Notes: generated from the sequence alone by a model not told the origin. Counted from the first letter of the stretch, positions 32,276 through 41,984 are shown. The stretch is DNA of 49,854 bases from an uncultured Eubacteriales bacterium (GCA_934486455.1 CAKSPR010000008.1:1-49854), one strand, 5' to 3'. A program made the numbers and translations.

Positions 32276-32408
32276 TGTTTTGCAATGATTAAGCTGTTGC
32301 GGTGCGGCTTGCCCGTTTTTTCTTAAATTGTCTTTCATCGGGCGGCAGCCGAAAGCAGTCGGATTGCGGCCGCACACAAAAGCAACACATTTTACGGAGG
32401 TTTTAAAT

Positions 32409-34298
32409 TTGAAAAAATCACTTTCTGTGATTCTTGCCATGGCCATGGCTTTTTCGGCGATAATTTGCCCCGCCGCCTCGGCCGAGCAAGAATCCAAACC
32501 GCAAAAAACAGTTTCGGTCGCCGCCTGCGACGAAGCGGGAGAAGGCTGGCGCAACTCCGCCGCATATGAATCCACCTTTTCGGTGGACACCGAAAACAAG
32601 GTGGAGGGCGACGCCAGCATTAAGCTTACTTCGACCAAAGCCGAGGCCGACGCCGACGGAATTCGCGGAAGATGGTATATCCGTACCGCCGAATTCATCA
32701 ACCTTGAGGAGTGTGACGCTCTCACCTTTAAATTCTATGTCGACAACTTTGTTTTCGGCAACGAGAGCCTTAAAATCACCCTTGTGTCGGAGGATGAAAA
32801 ATTCACGGGATACACCTTCACCCAAAGCATGAAGCTTTGGAAGGACGGATGGCACGATGTCTCTGTCGATTTAACCTCTCTCCCCGAGCTCGACGCCGGC
32901 GCAGTGGTTGACAAAACAAAGATTAAGCGCATCGTATTTTCCTGGTGCAACTCCAAAAAAAGCAACAGCTTCACCTTTAATATCGACGACATACGCCTTG
33001 TTTTAAACGACAAGCTTCCCACCCTCGACAGCGTTAAAACAAAAGAAAACGCCCTTTTCGGCGACATCGACCTTAACGGCTCGCTTACCGCCACCGACGC
33101 ACTTCTTGCATTGCAGGCGGCGGTCGGAAAAACCACCCTCAGCGAGGCCGGTGCCGTCATGGCCGATGCCGACGGAGACAAAGCAATCTCGGCAAACGAC
33201 GCCTTCCTTCTGCTTGTTCGTTCGGTTAAAAAGGATATACAGCTTGACGGTGAAATAATGTTTTACCGGTATCTTAAAAAATCGCTGACCGCAAAGCACA
33301 GAATTCAGTTCAATTCCGACGGCAAGCTGAAAATCCTTGAGATCAACGACATACACAACAACCGCAACAACGGAAAGCTTCATGCCGAAACCGCATCTGC
33401 CGTAGCTCAAATGCTCGACAAAACAAAGCCCGATCTTGTAATCCTTAACGGTGACACAATAATGGATCAGTTCGTCGGCGATCTCAATCAGCGAATTGAA
33501 GACATTAGAAGTATACTGACCGACTTCAACAGCATACTTGCCGAGCGCGACATATACTGGCTGGCCACCTTCGGCAACCACGACGCCGAGCACTGTCTGG
33601 TTTCGAGAATCGATCAGATAAAGGTATATGAATCCCTCAGCCATTGCCTTTCCTTTGAAGGATATGAAGTCCCCGATACATCCTGGGAGGTACTTGTTCG
33701 CTATAATCATTCAAGCCGCGTGGGCAACACCGTAACCCAGATCTACGACAGCACCGGCAAAGAGGTTAAGCTCAACATTTGGTGCATCGATACGGGAGTC
33801 AGCGAATATGCCGAGCCCGAAAGTAACATCAGCGGCGACGGCCATGCCTACATTCTGCCCTCTCAGATCGAATGGTACAAAAACACATCGGCCTGTCTTG
33901 AGGCGGCTGACGGACGCAAGGTTCCCGGAATGATGTTCGGCCACATTCCCCTTCCCGAATTTAAGCTTATTCCCGAAAATCCCGAAAAATATCAAATGAT
34001 CGGCACGCTGGTCGAAGGTATTTGCTCCGCAACCAAAAACACAGGTATGTTCGACGCCATGAAGGAAAGAGGAGATATCCTTTCCTTTAACGCCGCTCAC
34101 GACCACAACAATGCCTTCTCGGGAATAATCGACGGCATTGAGCTTTCCTATCCCGGTTCCCTCGCCTACGACTCCTACGGCGGATATTACGGTTTGGCAC
34201 CCAATAAAACCTATGCCGGCTGCCGTCTTATTACCGTGGACGAGTCAAATGTTGAGGCATACAAGTCAGAATTTGTTCAGTATGTTCCCCAAGCATAA
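32409..34298 (+). CDS. Secreted dockerin-containing metallophosphoesterase
   Basis: This 629-residue exported protein starts at TTG 32409 (ACGGAGG eight bases upstream), with a signal peptide to about residue 26. A beta-sandwich region (about 45-195) resembles carbohydrate-binding modules. A two-repeat dockerin follows at about 217-275 (GDIDLNGSLTATDALLALQ and ADADGDKAISANDAFLLL). The C-terminal half is a calcineurin-like phosphoesterase with EINDIHNN, NGDTIMD, FGNHDAEH, FGHIPLPE and AAHDHNN, all metal-binding blocks present. The dockerin would attach it to a cohesin scaffold at the surface, where a phosphatase is an uncommon cargo. Its substrate is unknown. Confidence 0.85.
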   Translation: MKKSLSVILAMAMAFSAIICPAASAEQESKPQKTVSVAACDEAGEGWRNSAAYESTFSVDTENKVEGDASIKLTSTKAEADADGIRGRWYIRTAEFINLEECDALTFKFYVDNFVFGNESLKITLVSEDEKFTGYTFTQSMKLWKDGWHDVSVDLTSLPELDAGAVVDKTKIKRIVFSWCNSKKSNSFTFNIDDIRLVLNDKLPTLDSVKTKENALFGDIDLNGSLTATDALLALQAAVGKTTLSEAGAVMADADGDKAISANDAFLLLVRSVKKDIQLDGEIMFYRYLKKSLTAKHRIQFNSDGKLKILEINDIHNNRNNGKLHAETASAVAQMLDKTKPDLVILNGDTIMDQFVGDLNQRIEDIRSILTDFNSILAERDIYWLATFGNHDAEHCLVSRIDQIKVYESLSHCLSFEGYEVPDTSWEVLVRYNHSSRVGNTVTQIYDSTGKEVKLNIWCIDTGVSEYAEPESNISGDGHAYILPSQIEWYKNTSACLEAADGRKVPGMMFGHIPLPEFKLIPENPEKYQMIGTLVEGICSATKNTGMFDAMKERGDILSFNAAHDHNNAFSGIIDGIELSYPGSLAYDSYGGYYGLAPNKTYAGCRLITVDESNVEAYKSEFVQYVPQA

Positions 34299-34453
34299 GA
34301 ATTGCAGCAGCTTCACCACAACAGGTCTTTGCGGCGAATGCCCGAAAGCACACCGTGTTAAGGCGGCGCCGCTCAGTGAAAAGCTCACAATTCAAAAGAC
34401 CCGCGGTATATAAACCGCCTGTCAATAATCCTTAACCCCATAAAACCTATAAC

Positions 34454-34516
34454 AACCGCTCCTTTACGGCATTTGACTTCCCATGCTTTGCCTGAAGGGG
34501 CGGTTTTCTGTTTTTT
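34454..34516 (+). terminator. Terminator after the phosphoesterase gene
   Basis: AACCGCTCCTT pairs with AAGGGGCGGTT (one G-U) around a long loop and is followed by TTCTGTTTTTT. The preceding 155 bases of the 34299-34658 gap show no gene. Confidence 0.75.
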
Positions 34517-34575
34517 CGATAGATTCGGTCGGCACAAATTTTTAATAAATTTTTAACAAAGCGTGTCATTTTTTG

Positions 34576-34604
34576 TTGCCTTTCGCTCTCATTTGTGCTA
34601 TAAT
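34576..34604 (+). promoter_or_regulatory. Promoter of the NSS transporter gene
   Basis: TTGCCT (34576-34581) is followed after 17 bases by TATAAT (34599-34604). Confidence 0.8.
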
Positions 34605-34658
34605 GCCTTAAGTCAATCCTGTTGCAGGGCTGACACAAAAAGAAAGGACTATTATTTT

Positions 34659-35999
34659 ATGGAGAGAGAAAAATTAGGCTCGCGGCTTGGTTTTATCCTG
34701 CTTTCGGCGGGATGCGCCATCGGCTGCGGAAATGTGTGGAAGTTCCCGTGGATGACCGGTCAAAACGGCGGCGGCGGATTTGTTTTGGTTTATATACTTT
34801 TTCTTCTGCTTCTCGGCCTTCCGGTCATGACAATGGAATTTGCCATGGGTCGCGCCGCTCAGGCAAGCCCCGTCCGCATGTACCACAAGCTTGAAAAGCC
34901 CGGCACAAAATGGCACATTCACGGATATGTTTCGCTTATCGCAAATGTTTGCCTTATGGCCTTCTACACCGTGGTTACAGGTTGGATGATATATTATTTC
35001 TTTAAATTCCTTGTCGGCCAAAATCAGGGACTGGGCTTTGTCAACATGATAACCGACCCGAAGGTCAATGTCATATTCCTTGCCATCGCCGTGCTTGTGG
35101 GCTTCGGCACCCTTTGCTTCAAGCTCCAGGGCGGTCTCGAGAGGGTCACCAAATACATGATGATTATAATGCTTCTGCTTATGGTCGCGCTGGCGGTATA
35201 CGCCTCCACTCTCAGCGGAGCAAAGGAAGGCTACAAGTTCTATCTCGTCCCCGATTTTTCAAAGATCGACGCCGGCGTGGTTGTTTCGGCCATGAACCAG
35301 GCCTTCTTTACCCTTAGCATCGGTATCGGCTCCATGGCCATCTTCGGAAGCTATATCGGTAAAGAGCGCTCGCTGCTCGGCGAATCGGTCAATGTTATTA
35401 TTCTCGATACCTTTGTGGCTATCGTTTCCGGCCTTATCATATTCCCCGCCTGCTACACCTACGGCGAAGAAGTAACCGCAGGCCCTCCCCTTCTTTTCGA
35501 TACCATGGCCACCGTATTTAACGAAATGGGCCCCCAGGGAAGATGGTGGGGCGCCGCGTTCTTCCTGTTTATGGTCTTTGCCGCCCTGTCTACCGTTCTC
35601 GCCGTTTTTGAAAACATTCTCGCCTGTGTCAGAGAGCTGACCGGCTGGAGCCGTCCCAAGGGCTGTCTCATTTGCGGTATCGGCATTTTCCTTCTTGCCC
35701 TTACCACCGCCCTCGGCTACAGCGTGCTTCATTTTCAGCCCTTCGCCGAAGGAACGGCGTGGCTTGACTTCTGGGACTTCCTTGTCAGCACAAACTTCCT
35801 GCCTCTCGGTTCCCTTGTTATTGCGCTCTTCTGCTGCAACAAGCAGCTTGGCTGGGGCTGGGACAAGCTTGTGGCAGAAGCCAACCAGGGCAAGGGCATG
35901 AAGGTCAAGAGCTGGATGAAGCCCATATTCATGTACTTTGTTCCGGTTGCGATTATGATCGTTTATGTGGTCGGTCTCATCAACTTCCAGTGGAGATGA
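34659..35999 (+). CDS. Sodium-dependent NSS-family transporter
   Basis: This 446-residue membrane protein of the neurotransmitter:sodium symporter family (LeuT-like) has about 11 helices. Helix 1 has the signature GCGNVWKFPWMTGQNGGG, which forms the sodium and substrate site, and helix 6 the unwound segment (ALNQAFFTLSIGIGSMAIFG region). Such bacterial carriers usually import amino acids with sodium; the exact substrate is not readable here. The ATG at 34659 (AAAGGA upstream) aligns with the family's start; a longer upstream frame would begin inside the promoter. Monocistronic, with its own promoter and a strong terminator. Confidence 0.93.
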   Translation: MEREKLGSRLGFILLSAGCAIGCGNVWKFPWMTGQNGGGGFVLVYILFLLLLGLPVMTMEFAMGRAAQASPVRMYHKLEKPGTKWHIHGYVSLIANVCLMAFYTVVTGWMIYYFFKFLVGQNQGLGFVNMITDPKVNVIFLAIAVLVGFGTLCFKLQGGLERVTKYMMIIMLLLMVALAVYASTLSGAKEGYKFYLVPDFSKIDAGVVVSAMNQAFFTLSIGIGSMAIFGSYIGKERSLLGESVNVIILDTFVAIVSGLIIFPACYTYGEEVTAGPPLLFDTMATVFNEMGPQGRWWGAAFFLFMVFAALSTVLAVFENILACVRELTGWSRPKGCLICGIGIFLLALTTALGYSVLHFQPFAEGTAWLDFWDFLVSTNFLPLGSLVIALFCCNKQLGWGWDKLVAEANQGKGMKVKSWMKPIFMYFVPVAIMIVYVVGLINFQWR

Positions 36000-36039
36000 T
36001 CTGATCCGCCCTATACAGCTTCAATAAAGCAAAACAGTC

Positions 36040-36083
36040 GAATCCCCCTGTGTCGTTTTACCGAACGCAGGGGGATTCTTTTT
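36040..36083 (+). terminator. Terminator of the NSS transporter gene
   Basis: An 11-bp GC-rich perfect stem (36040-36050 with 36068-36078) is followed by five T. Confidence 0.9.
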
Positions 36084-36161
36084 ATGAAAAACTTTTGGGG
36101 AAAACGATTATCTGCCGCAGCGATTGCGTATCGCACATCGCATATCTGCGGAATGCCGTTG

Positions 36162-36815
36162 TTACATTTCGTGACTTCCCTTGTGCACGCCGGTTATGGA
36201 GAACTCCACCCATTCGGCCACATTAACGGCGTGGTCGCCTATGCGCTCCAAATACTTTGCAATCATAAGCATATCAATGGCAAACTCACCGTCGGCACCC
36301 TCTTTGGCAATGTTCTTTACAATCTGTTCCTTGACATTTATAAAGAGAGCATCCACCTCGTCGTCGGCTTTTATGACCTTTTTGGCAAGCTCGCAGTCCC
36401 GTTTGACATAGGCCTCGATACTGCTGTTGACCATTTTTATTACCGCCGAAGCCATTTGCTTTATCTCGTCGAACTTCATCTTGCTTTTGCCGCCGAGGAA
36501 AATGATTATTTCGGCAATATCGGCTGCCTGGTCGCCTATTCTCTCAAGATCGGTTATCATTTTAAGAGCCGCCGAAATCTGTCTCAGATCCCTCGCCACC
36601 GGCTGCTGCTGTAACAGCATTTTAAGGCAAAGGGACTCGATGTCCCGCTCGAGATGGTCGATCTCATCGTCCCGGTCATAAACGCCCCCCGCCATTTCGG
36701 TATTATCCTCTATAAGGGCGGTAACGGTCAGGGCTATGGCCTCCTCGCACATTACTCCCATCTGGGTCAGCTTATCGTTAAGCTGCAAAAGCTGTCTGTC
36801 GAATCTGTTTCGCAT
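36162..36815 (-). CDS. phoU: Phosphate transport regulator PhoU
   Basis: This 217-residue all-helical protein is built from two PhoU repeats, each with an E/DxxxD metal-binding pattern (TDLERIGDQAADIAE and KYLERIGDHAVNVAEW). PhoU damps Pst transport and keeps the PhoR/PhoP pathway off when phosphate is plentiful. Its ATG overlaps the stop of pstB by one base. Last gene of the pst operon; only a weak hairpin follows. Confidence 0.95.
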   Translation of the reverse strand: MRNRFDRQLLQLNDKLTQMGVMCEEAIALTVTALIEDNTEMAGGVYDRDDEIDHLERDIESLCLKMLLQQQPVARDLRQISAALKMITDLERIGDQAADIAEIIIFLGGKSKMKFDEIKQMASAVIKMVNSSIEAYVKRDCELAKKVIKADDEVDALFINVKEQIVKNIAKEGADGEFAIDMLMIAKYLERIGDHAVNVAEWVEFSITGVHKGSHEM

Positions 36816-37561
36816 TATCCGAACCTCCCTGTGATATAATCCTCTGTCCGTTTGTCGTTGGGATTGGCAAAAATGGCCTCGGTCTCGCCGAATTCGATAA
36901 GATCCCCCAGCAAAAAGAATGCCGTATAATCCGAAACCCTGACCGCCTGCTGCATGTTATGGGTAACGCAGACTATGGTATATTCCTTTTTAAGCTCGGT
37001 CACAAGATCCTCTATCTTTGTGGTGGAAACAGGGTCAAGGGCGCTGGTCGGCTCATCCATAAGAAGCACCTTGGGTTTAACGGCCAAAGCACGGGCGATG
37101 CAAAGACGCTGCTGCTGGCCTCCCGAAAGGCCGAGAGCCGATTTTTTAAGTCTGTCCTTAACCTCGTCCCATATGGCCGCCCCTCTGAGGGAGCCTTCAA
37201 CGATGTCGTCAAGCTCGGATTTGGGGACGCCGTGGGTGCGGGGGCCGTATGCCACATTGTCATATATACTCATGGGAAAGGGATTGGGCTTTTGAAAAAC
37301 CATTCCGATGTTTTTTCTCAGCTCGTTTACATCAAAGGAAAAAACATCCTTTCCCTCGTATTTTACATCTCCGGTTATCTTGATCCCGGGGATGAGGTCG
37401 TTCATGCGGTTAAGAGTCTTTAAAAATGTCGATTTTCCGCAGCCCGAAGGGCCGATAAGAGCGGTTATGCTGTGTTCCTTTATGTGAATGTTAATATCCT
37501 TTAGTGCCTTGGTTTCGCCGTACCACAAATTAAGGTTGTCGACCGTAATAATGTCGCTCAT
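36815..37561 (-). CDS. pstB: Phosphate ABC transporter ATPase PstB
   Basis: This 248-residue ATPase has Walker A GPSGCGKST (37-45), the signature LSGGQQQRLCIARALA, and Walker B VLLMDEPTSALDP. It powers phosphate uptake through PstC/PstA. AGGAGGAG precedes the ATG, which overlaps the pstA stop by four bases. Confidence 0.97.
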   Translation of the reverse strand: MSDIITVDNLNLWYGETKALKDINIHIKEHSITALIGPSGCGKSTFLKTLNRMNDLIPGIKITGDVKYEGKDVFSFDVNELRKNIGMVFQKPNPFPMSIYDNVAYGPRTHGVPKSELDDIVEGSLRGAAIWDEVKDRLKKSALGLSGGQQQRLCIARALAVKPKVLLMDEPTSALDPVSTTKIEDLVTELKKEYTIVCVTHNMQQAVRVSDYTAFFLLGDLIEFGETEAIFANPNDKRTEDYITGRFG

Positions 37562-38421
37562 CTGTCTCTCCTCCTTTTAAACATTCTGCCGAGAAAATCG
37601 GCAAGGAAATTGATTATGAGGATCATTATCATAAGAATTGCCGCGATGGCAAAAGCCACATCAAACTCGCCCTGTTCCTTTGCGTAAACATAAAGTGCAA
37701 CGGTCAGGGTACAGCCCGAGCTTTTAAGTCCGTTTATAAGACCGTTTAGGCTGTGGGCAAAGCCGGCTGTGAAAAGAAGTGCGGCCGATTCTCCCAAAAT
37801 CCGTCCTACCGACAGTATGCAGCCTGTAACCACACCGTCGATACATCCGGGAAGCACCACCGTGCGTATGACCCTCCACTTTCCCGCGCCGAGAGCAAAG
37901 GCGCCCTCGCGGTAGCTTTGCGGAACGGTTTTAAGGCTTTCCTGGGTGGTTCTCATAACGGTGGGAAGGTTCATTATGACAAGGGTCATTGCGCCTGCGG
38001 CAAGAGAGGTTTTCATATCGAGAAACTGACAGAAAAACAGCATACCCACAAGGCCGAAAATGACCGACGGTATTCCCGAAAGGGTCTCGGCAGCATATTC
38101 TATGATCTTGACCATACGCTTGCTTTTTGCGTATTCGTTAAGATAGACCGCCGCCCCCGCGCCCACCGGCAATACCACGATAAGGGTGGCAAATATCATA
38201 TAAAGGGTGTTTAAAATATCGGGAAGTATACCGATGTTTCCGCCCAGATAACTGGGCTTTGTGGAAATGAGGTTCCAGCTTATGCAGGGCACCCCTTTAA
38301 CGAGTACAAACACTATGATAGCCGCCGTTATAACGCAGGTTATACCCGCGCAAAGCAGCATAAGAAATTTCATTGTCCCGATGTAAAACTTGCGGGCGGG
38401 ACTTAAAGCTTTTTGTTTCAT
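37558..38421 (-). CDS. pstA: Phosphate ABC transporter permease PstA
   Basis: This 287-residue six-helix permease has a basic cytoplasmic N terminus and the ATPase-contact loop YREGAFALGAGKWRVIRTVV near residues 170-190. It forms the channel with PstC. AAAGGAG lies upstream of the ATG, 68 bases after pstC. Confidence 0.95.
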   Translation of the reverse strand: MKQKALSPARKFYIGTMKFLMLLCAGITCVITAAIIVFVLVKGVPCISWNLISTKPSYLGGNIGILPDILNTLYMIFATLIVVLPVGAGAAVYLNEYAKSKRMVKIIEYAAETLSGIPSVIFGLVGMLFFCQFLDMKTSLAAGAMTLVIMNLPTVMRTTQESLKTVPQSYREGAFALGAGKWRVIRTVVLPGCIDGVVTGCILSVGRILGESAALLFTAGFAHSLNGLINGLKSSGCTLTVALYVYAKEQGEFDVAFAIAAILMIMILIINFLADFLGRMFKRRRDR

Positions 38422-38489
38422 TTTTTCTCCTTTCCCGGCATTAAAGAATTTTTAATGACATTTTTGCATATTTCAAAACCGAGAAAATT

Positions 38490-39362
38490 TCAGTCCTTTT
38501 CTTTTTTGCCTTTAAGAAAAAAGTTTAAGGCGGCGTTTATAAGCATTATGAATAAAAACAGCACCAGAGCAATGGAAAACAGGGCCTGCCGCTGAAGTCC
38601 CGAAGCGTATGACATTTCGCTTGCCACGGCGGTGGTCAGAAATCTTACGCTTTCAAAGAGGGAGGGCATATTTGGTGCGTTTCCCGATACCATTATGACC
38701 GCCATTGCCTCGCCGATGGCCCGTCCCACACCCAGCACGACCGCCGCGGTAATCCCGCTTTTTGCGGCGGGAACCGACACGCGGAAATATGTTTCTATGG
38801 GGGTGGCACCGAGTGACAGCGATGCCTCCTCGTACTCCTTGGGCACGGCCTCAAGGGCGTTAAGCGACACCTTTATAATGGATGGAAGCACCATAATCGC
38901 AAGCACGATAATGGCTGCGAGAAGTCCCGATCCGTCGGCCACGCCGAAAATGCTTCTTATGGCCGGAACCAGCACAAGCATACCCACAAGACCGTAAACC
39001 ACCGACGGTATTCCCGCGAGCAGTCCCACGGCCGATTCAACCACCCGCCGAACGCCCTTGGGCGCAACCTTTGCAAGAAAAACGGCGGTAAAAAATCCGA
39101 CGGGCGTGCCCACAAGCACCGCCCCTGCCGTTCCGTAAACGCTTGTTAAAATAAAGGGGAGAATGCCGTATTTGGGATCGGCCGCCGTCGATTGCCATTC
39201 CTTGCCGAAAAGGAAATTAACGAGGCCTATTTTTCTTATGGCGGGAATTCCCGATACTATAAGATAAACGCTGATAAGCAGCACGGCCGCCACGGCAACA
39301 AGCCCCAGTATGAGAAATATTCCGTGTATAACATTTTCAAAAACCTTTTGCCTGCTCTTCAT
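38490..39362 (-). CDS. pstC: Phosphate ABC transporter permease PstC
   Basis: This 290-residue permease has six helices and the contact loop YEEASLSLGATPIETYFRVS. The ATG at 39362 has AAAGGTG five bases upstream; an upstream in-frame ATG at 39422 lies in the intergenic hairpin and would add 20 unrelated residues. It pairs with PstA. Confidence 0.95.
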   Translation of the reverse strand: MKSRQKVFENVIHGIFLILGLVAVAAVLLISVYLIVSGIPAIRKIGLVNFLFGKEWQSTAADPKYGILPFILTSVYGTAGAVLVGTPVGFFTAVFLAKVAPKGVRRVVESAVGLLAGIPSVVYGLVGMLVLVPAIRSIFGVADGSGLLAAIIVLAIMVLPSIIKVSLNALEAVPKEYEEASLSLGATPIETYFRVSVPAAKSGITAAVVLGVGRAIGEAMAVIMVSGNAPNMPSLFESVRFLTTAVASEMSYASGLQRQALFSIALVLFLFIMLINAALNFFLKGKKEKD

Positions 39363-39380
39363 TTTTTCACCTTTTATTAT

Positions 39381-39410
39381 CAGATGAAAGCAGACCTGAA
39401 AAACAAGGCC
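39381..39410 (-). promoter_or_regulatory. Intergenic hairpin between pstS and pstC
   Basis: AGCAGGCCT pairs with AGGTCTGCT (one G-U) around a T-rich loop. It is likely to stabilise or trim the pstS message so that the binding protein exceeds the permeases. Confidence 0.5.
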
Positions 39411-39436
39411 TGCTCCCTGCATTTTTTAAGTGATTT

Positions 39437-40303
39437 TTATTTTACGGGAGTTGCTCCTGCGGCGGCGATTATTTTGCTTGCCTTTGCCGAGGTGGCATAG
39501 TCGAAGAAGGCTTTTGCCGCTGCCGACAGCTCAACGCCTTTTTTAGTTACCAGTACGAAGGGGCGCTGAATTTTGTAGCTTCCGTTTTTGACCGTTTCCT
39601 CAGTGGGGGTAACACCGTCCACATTAAGAGCCTTGACGGTGTCTTTGACCGATGCGAGGGATGCATAACCGATAGCGTCGGGGTTTTGGGAAACTGCGGT
39701 GATGACATCGCCGGTGGAGGTCAGCTCCTGACGGTATTTGCACTTTTCGGCGGTCTTGGTGATCGACTCAAATCCGTCTCTTGTGCCGCTTCCGGCCTCT
39801 CTGCCTATAACAACGATCTCGGCATCCTTGCCGCCGACATCCTTCCAGTTGGTCACTTCGCCGGTATAGATGGAGGCAATCTGCTTAACGGTCAGATCGG
39901 AAACGCCGTTCTGAGGATTGACGATCATTGCGATACCGTCGAGAGCGAGGGTGGTGCCTTCAAGGCCCTTTGCCTTTTCTTCGTCCTTCAGTGCCCGGCT
40001 GGAAAGACCGATGTCGCATCTTCCTTCGCTGATGGCGGTGATTCCGGTGCCCGATCCGGTGGGATTGTAGGTGAAGTTTACGCCGCTGTTCTCGGTGGTG
40101 AAGGCTTCGCCCAGTGCGCCGATGACCTTTTCCATAGAGGTGGAGCCGTCGGTTGCAACCGTTCCAGAAAGGGCGGTTTTGGTCGACTCGGCGCCGTCGG
40201 CCGAGGTGGTAGAGGTGTCGTCTGAAGAATTGCCGCATCCGGCAAAGCTCATTGCGGCAACCATAACTGCCAGAACAAGTGTAATAATCTTTTTAGCTTT
40301 CAT
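39437..40303 (-). CDS. pstS: Phosphate-binding lipoprotein PstS
   Basis: This 288-residue surface lipoprotein (lipobox SFAGC, Cys23) has a Ser/Thr-rich linker, then the phosphate-binding fold with the family blocks GSTSMEKVIGALGEAF, NPTGSGTGITAISEG and REAGSGTRDGFES. It delivers phosphate to PstCA. The ATG at 40303 has AGGAG upstream and begins the signal peptide; longer readings start inside the promoter region. First gene of the pst operon behind the Pho box. Confidence 0.96.
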   Translation of the reverse strand: MKAKKIITLVLAVMVAAMSFAGCGNSSDDTSTTSADGAESTKTALSGTVATDGSTSMEKVIGALGEAFTTENSGVNFTYNPTGSGTGITAISEGRCDIGLSSRALKDEEKAKGLEGTTLALDGIAMIVNPQNGVSDLTVKQIASIYTGEVTNWKDVGGKDAEIVVIGREAGSGTRDGFESITKTAEKCKYRQELTSTGDVITAVSQNPDAIGYASLASVKDTVKALNVDGVTPTEETVKNGSYKIQRPFVLVTKKGVELSAAAKAFFDYATSAKASKIIAAAGATPVK

Positions 40304-40360
40304 TTCAATCTGCTCCTTTTGGCTTTTGATTTTGATTTGCTTTTTATTGACTACGCCTAT

Positions 40361-40415
40361 ATCATATCTCCCCCGTGTTAAATCCAAAATCTCAAAAATG
40401 TAAAATGAAGGTTAA
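40361..40415 (-). promoter_or_regulatory. Pho box and promoter of pstSCAB-phoU
   Basis: On the minus strand four hexamers repeat every 11 bases: TTAACC (40410-40415), TTTACA (40399-40404), GAGATT (40388-40393) and TTTAAC (40377-40382). This is the TT(A/T)ACA direct-repeat layout bound by PhoP. A -10-like TATGAT (40361-40366) follows without a good -35, as expected for an activated promoter. Confidence 0.8.
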
Positions 40416-40444
40416 ACCGCCCGACGAAATATTAAGATTTTATA

Positions 40445-40494
40445 ACAAAAAACAACCCCGCCCGAAAGTGATGTAACTCTTGGGCGAGGTTGTT
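40445..40494. terminator. Terminator of the glg operon
   Basis: AACAACCCCGCCC (40451-40463) pairs with GGGCGAGGTTGTT (40482-40494), allowing one wobble pair. On the minus strand six T follow, ending the glgA transcript just before the pst promoter. Confidence 0.85.
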
Positions 40495-40556
40495 AATTTA
40501 ATTGTCTCTGTCTGTTTTCAGTGCCGCTTGCACTTAAAACGCGCAAAAGCTTTTCC

Positions 40557-41984
40557 CTACTGCTGCTTTATAAGGCTTCTGTAAAGTCTTATATATTCTC
40601 CGGCAGAGCGTTTCCAGCTGTTGTCGCACTCCATTGCTCTTTTTTGAAGGGCGGCGAATTTTTTCCTGTCGTCGTAATACATCGAAAGGCCTCTGTAAAG
40701 GGCGGCGGTCATGTCTCCGGCGTTATAGGTTTTAAAGGTAAAGCCGTTTCCGCCCGCATTTCCGCAGTCGGTTATGGTGTCCTTGAGGCCGCCTGTCTCG
40801 CGGACCACGGGCACTGCACCGTATCTCAGGGCTATCATCTGCGAAAGGCCGCAGGGCTCGCTTTTTGAGGGCATAAGGAAGAAATCCGACCCGGCATATA
40901 TCTTATGGGCAAGGGATATGTCAAAGCCGATTCTTAAAGCAAATTTCTCGGGATATTTTTGCGCCATTTCATCGAAATAGCTTTCAAAGGTCCATTCTCC
41001 CGAGCCGAGAATAACAAGCTGAATCTTGCTTTGCATAAGCTCCTCGAAGGCATATTTAACAAGATCAAAGCCCTTGTGTCCCACAAGTCGGCTGACCATT
41101 CCCACAACAGCCACATCGTCCCTTTCGGGAAGCGAAAGCTCCCTTTGCAGCTGCTTTTTGTTTTCGGCCTTTCCCAAAAGATCGTCGGCCGAATAGGGCG
41201 CATATATCATATCGTCGTTTTGAGGGTCGTAAACCGCCGTGTCGATGCCGTTGACAATGCCGTGAAGCTTCCAGCTTCTCAGCTTTAATATATCATGAAG
41301 TCCGTGAGAAAACCAGGAATCCATAATTTCTCTCGAATATGTGGGGCTGACGGTGGTGACCATCTGAGCCGTTTCGATTCCGCCTTTTAGGATGTTGACA
41401 TCTCCGCCGTATTCAAGCAGCGGTTTTTTGTCCATGGGTATCCCCAACACATCCTCAAGCACTTCCATGCCGTATTTCCCCTGATACTGAATATTATGAA
41501 TGGTCAGCACGGTTTTTATCTTCTCATATCCGGGATTTTGATTGTAAAAAAGGCTGAGATATGTGGGAACAAGGGCGGTCTGCCAATCGTTACAATGTAT
41601 AATATCGGGATAAAACCCTATGACCGGGAGCATTTCGAGGATGGCGCGGGAGAAAAAAGCAAATCTCTCGGCGTCGTCGAAATAGCCGTAAAGCCCGTGG
41701 CGCTTAAAGTAATATTGATTATCTATAAAATAGTATGTCACGCCGTTGTGCTTGGCTTCAAAAATCCCGCAGTATTGCCTCCTCCAGGATACCGGCACGG
41801 TTATACTTTTGATGAACGTCATCTTTTCCCGGAATTCATCCTTTATATCTTCATAAAGCGGCATAACCACCCTGCAGCCGATGACCCGCTCTCTGAGGGC
41901 GGCGGGAAGAGCCGATGACACATCTCCGAGCCCTCCCGACATTGCAAAGGGATATGCTTCGCTTGTGCAAAAAAGTACCTTCAT
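40557..41984 (-). CDS. glgA: Glycogen synthase (ADP-glucose)
   Basis: This 475-residue family 5 glycosyltransferase adds glucose from ADP-glucose to the non-reducing ends of alpha-1,4-glucan. The nucleotide-sugar loop near the N terminus reads MSGGLGDVSSALPAAL (KTGGLAD in Escherichia coli). The C-terminal domain holds GMVSRLVGHKGFDLV and the catalytic PSKSEPCGLSQMIALRYG. Length is standard. GGAAGGG precedes the ATG. Last gene of glgBCDA, ending in the terminator at 40445-40494. Confidence 0.96.
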   Translation of the reverse strand: MKVLFCTSEAYPFAMSGGLGDVSSALPAALRERVIGCRVVMPLYEDIKDEFREKMTFIKSITVPVSWRRQYCGIFEAKHNGVTYYFIDNQYYFKRHGLYGYFDDAERFAFFSRAILEMLPVIGFYPDIIHCNDWQTALVPTYLSLFYNQNPGYEKIKTVLTIHNIQYQGKYGMEVLEDVLGIPMDKKPLLEYGGDVNILKGGIETAQMVTTVSPTYSREIMDSWFSHGLHDILKLRSWKLHGIVNGIDTAVYDPQNDDMIYAPYSADDLLGKAENKKQLQRELSLPERDDVAVVGMVSRLVGHKGFDLVKYAFEELMQSKIQLVILGSGEWTFESYFDEMAQKYPEKFALRIGFDISLAHKIYAGSDFFLMPSKSEPCGLSQMIALRYGAVPVVRETGGLKDTITDCGNAGGNGFTFKTYNAGDMTAALYRGLSMYYDDRKKFAALQKRAMECDNSWKRSAGEYIRLYRSLIKQQ

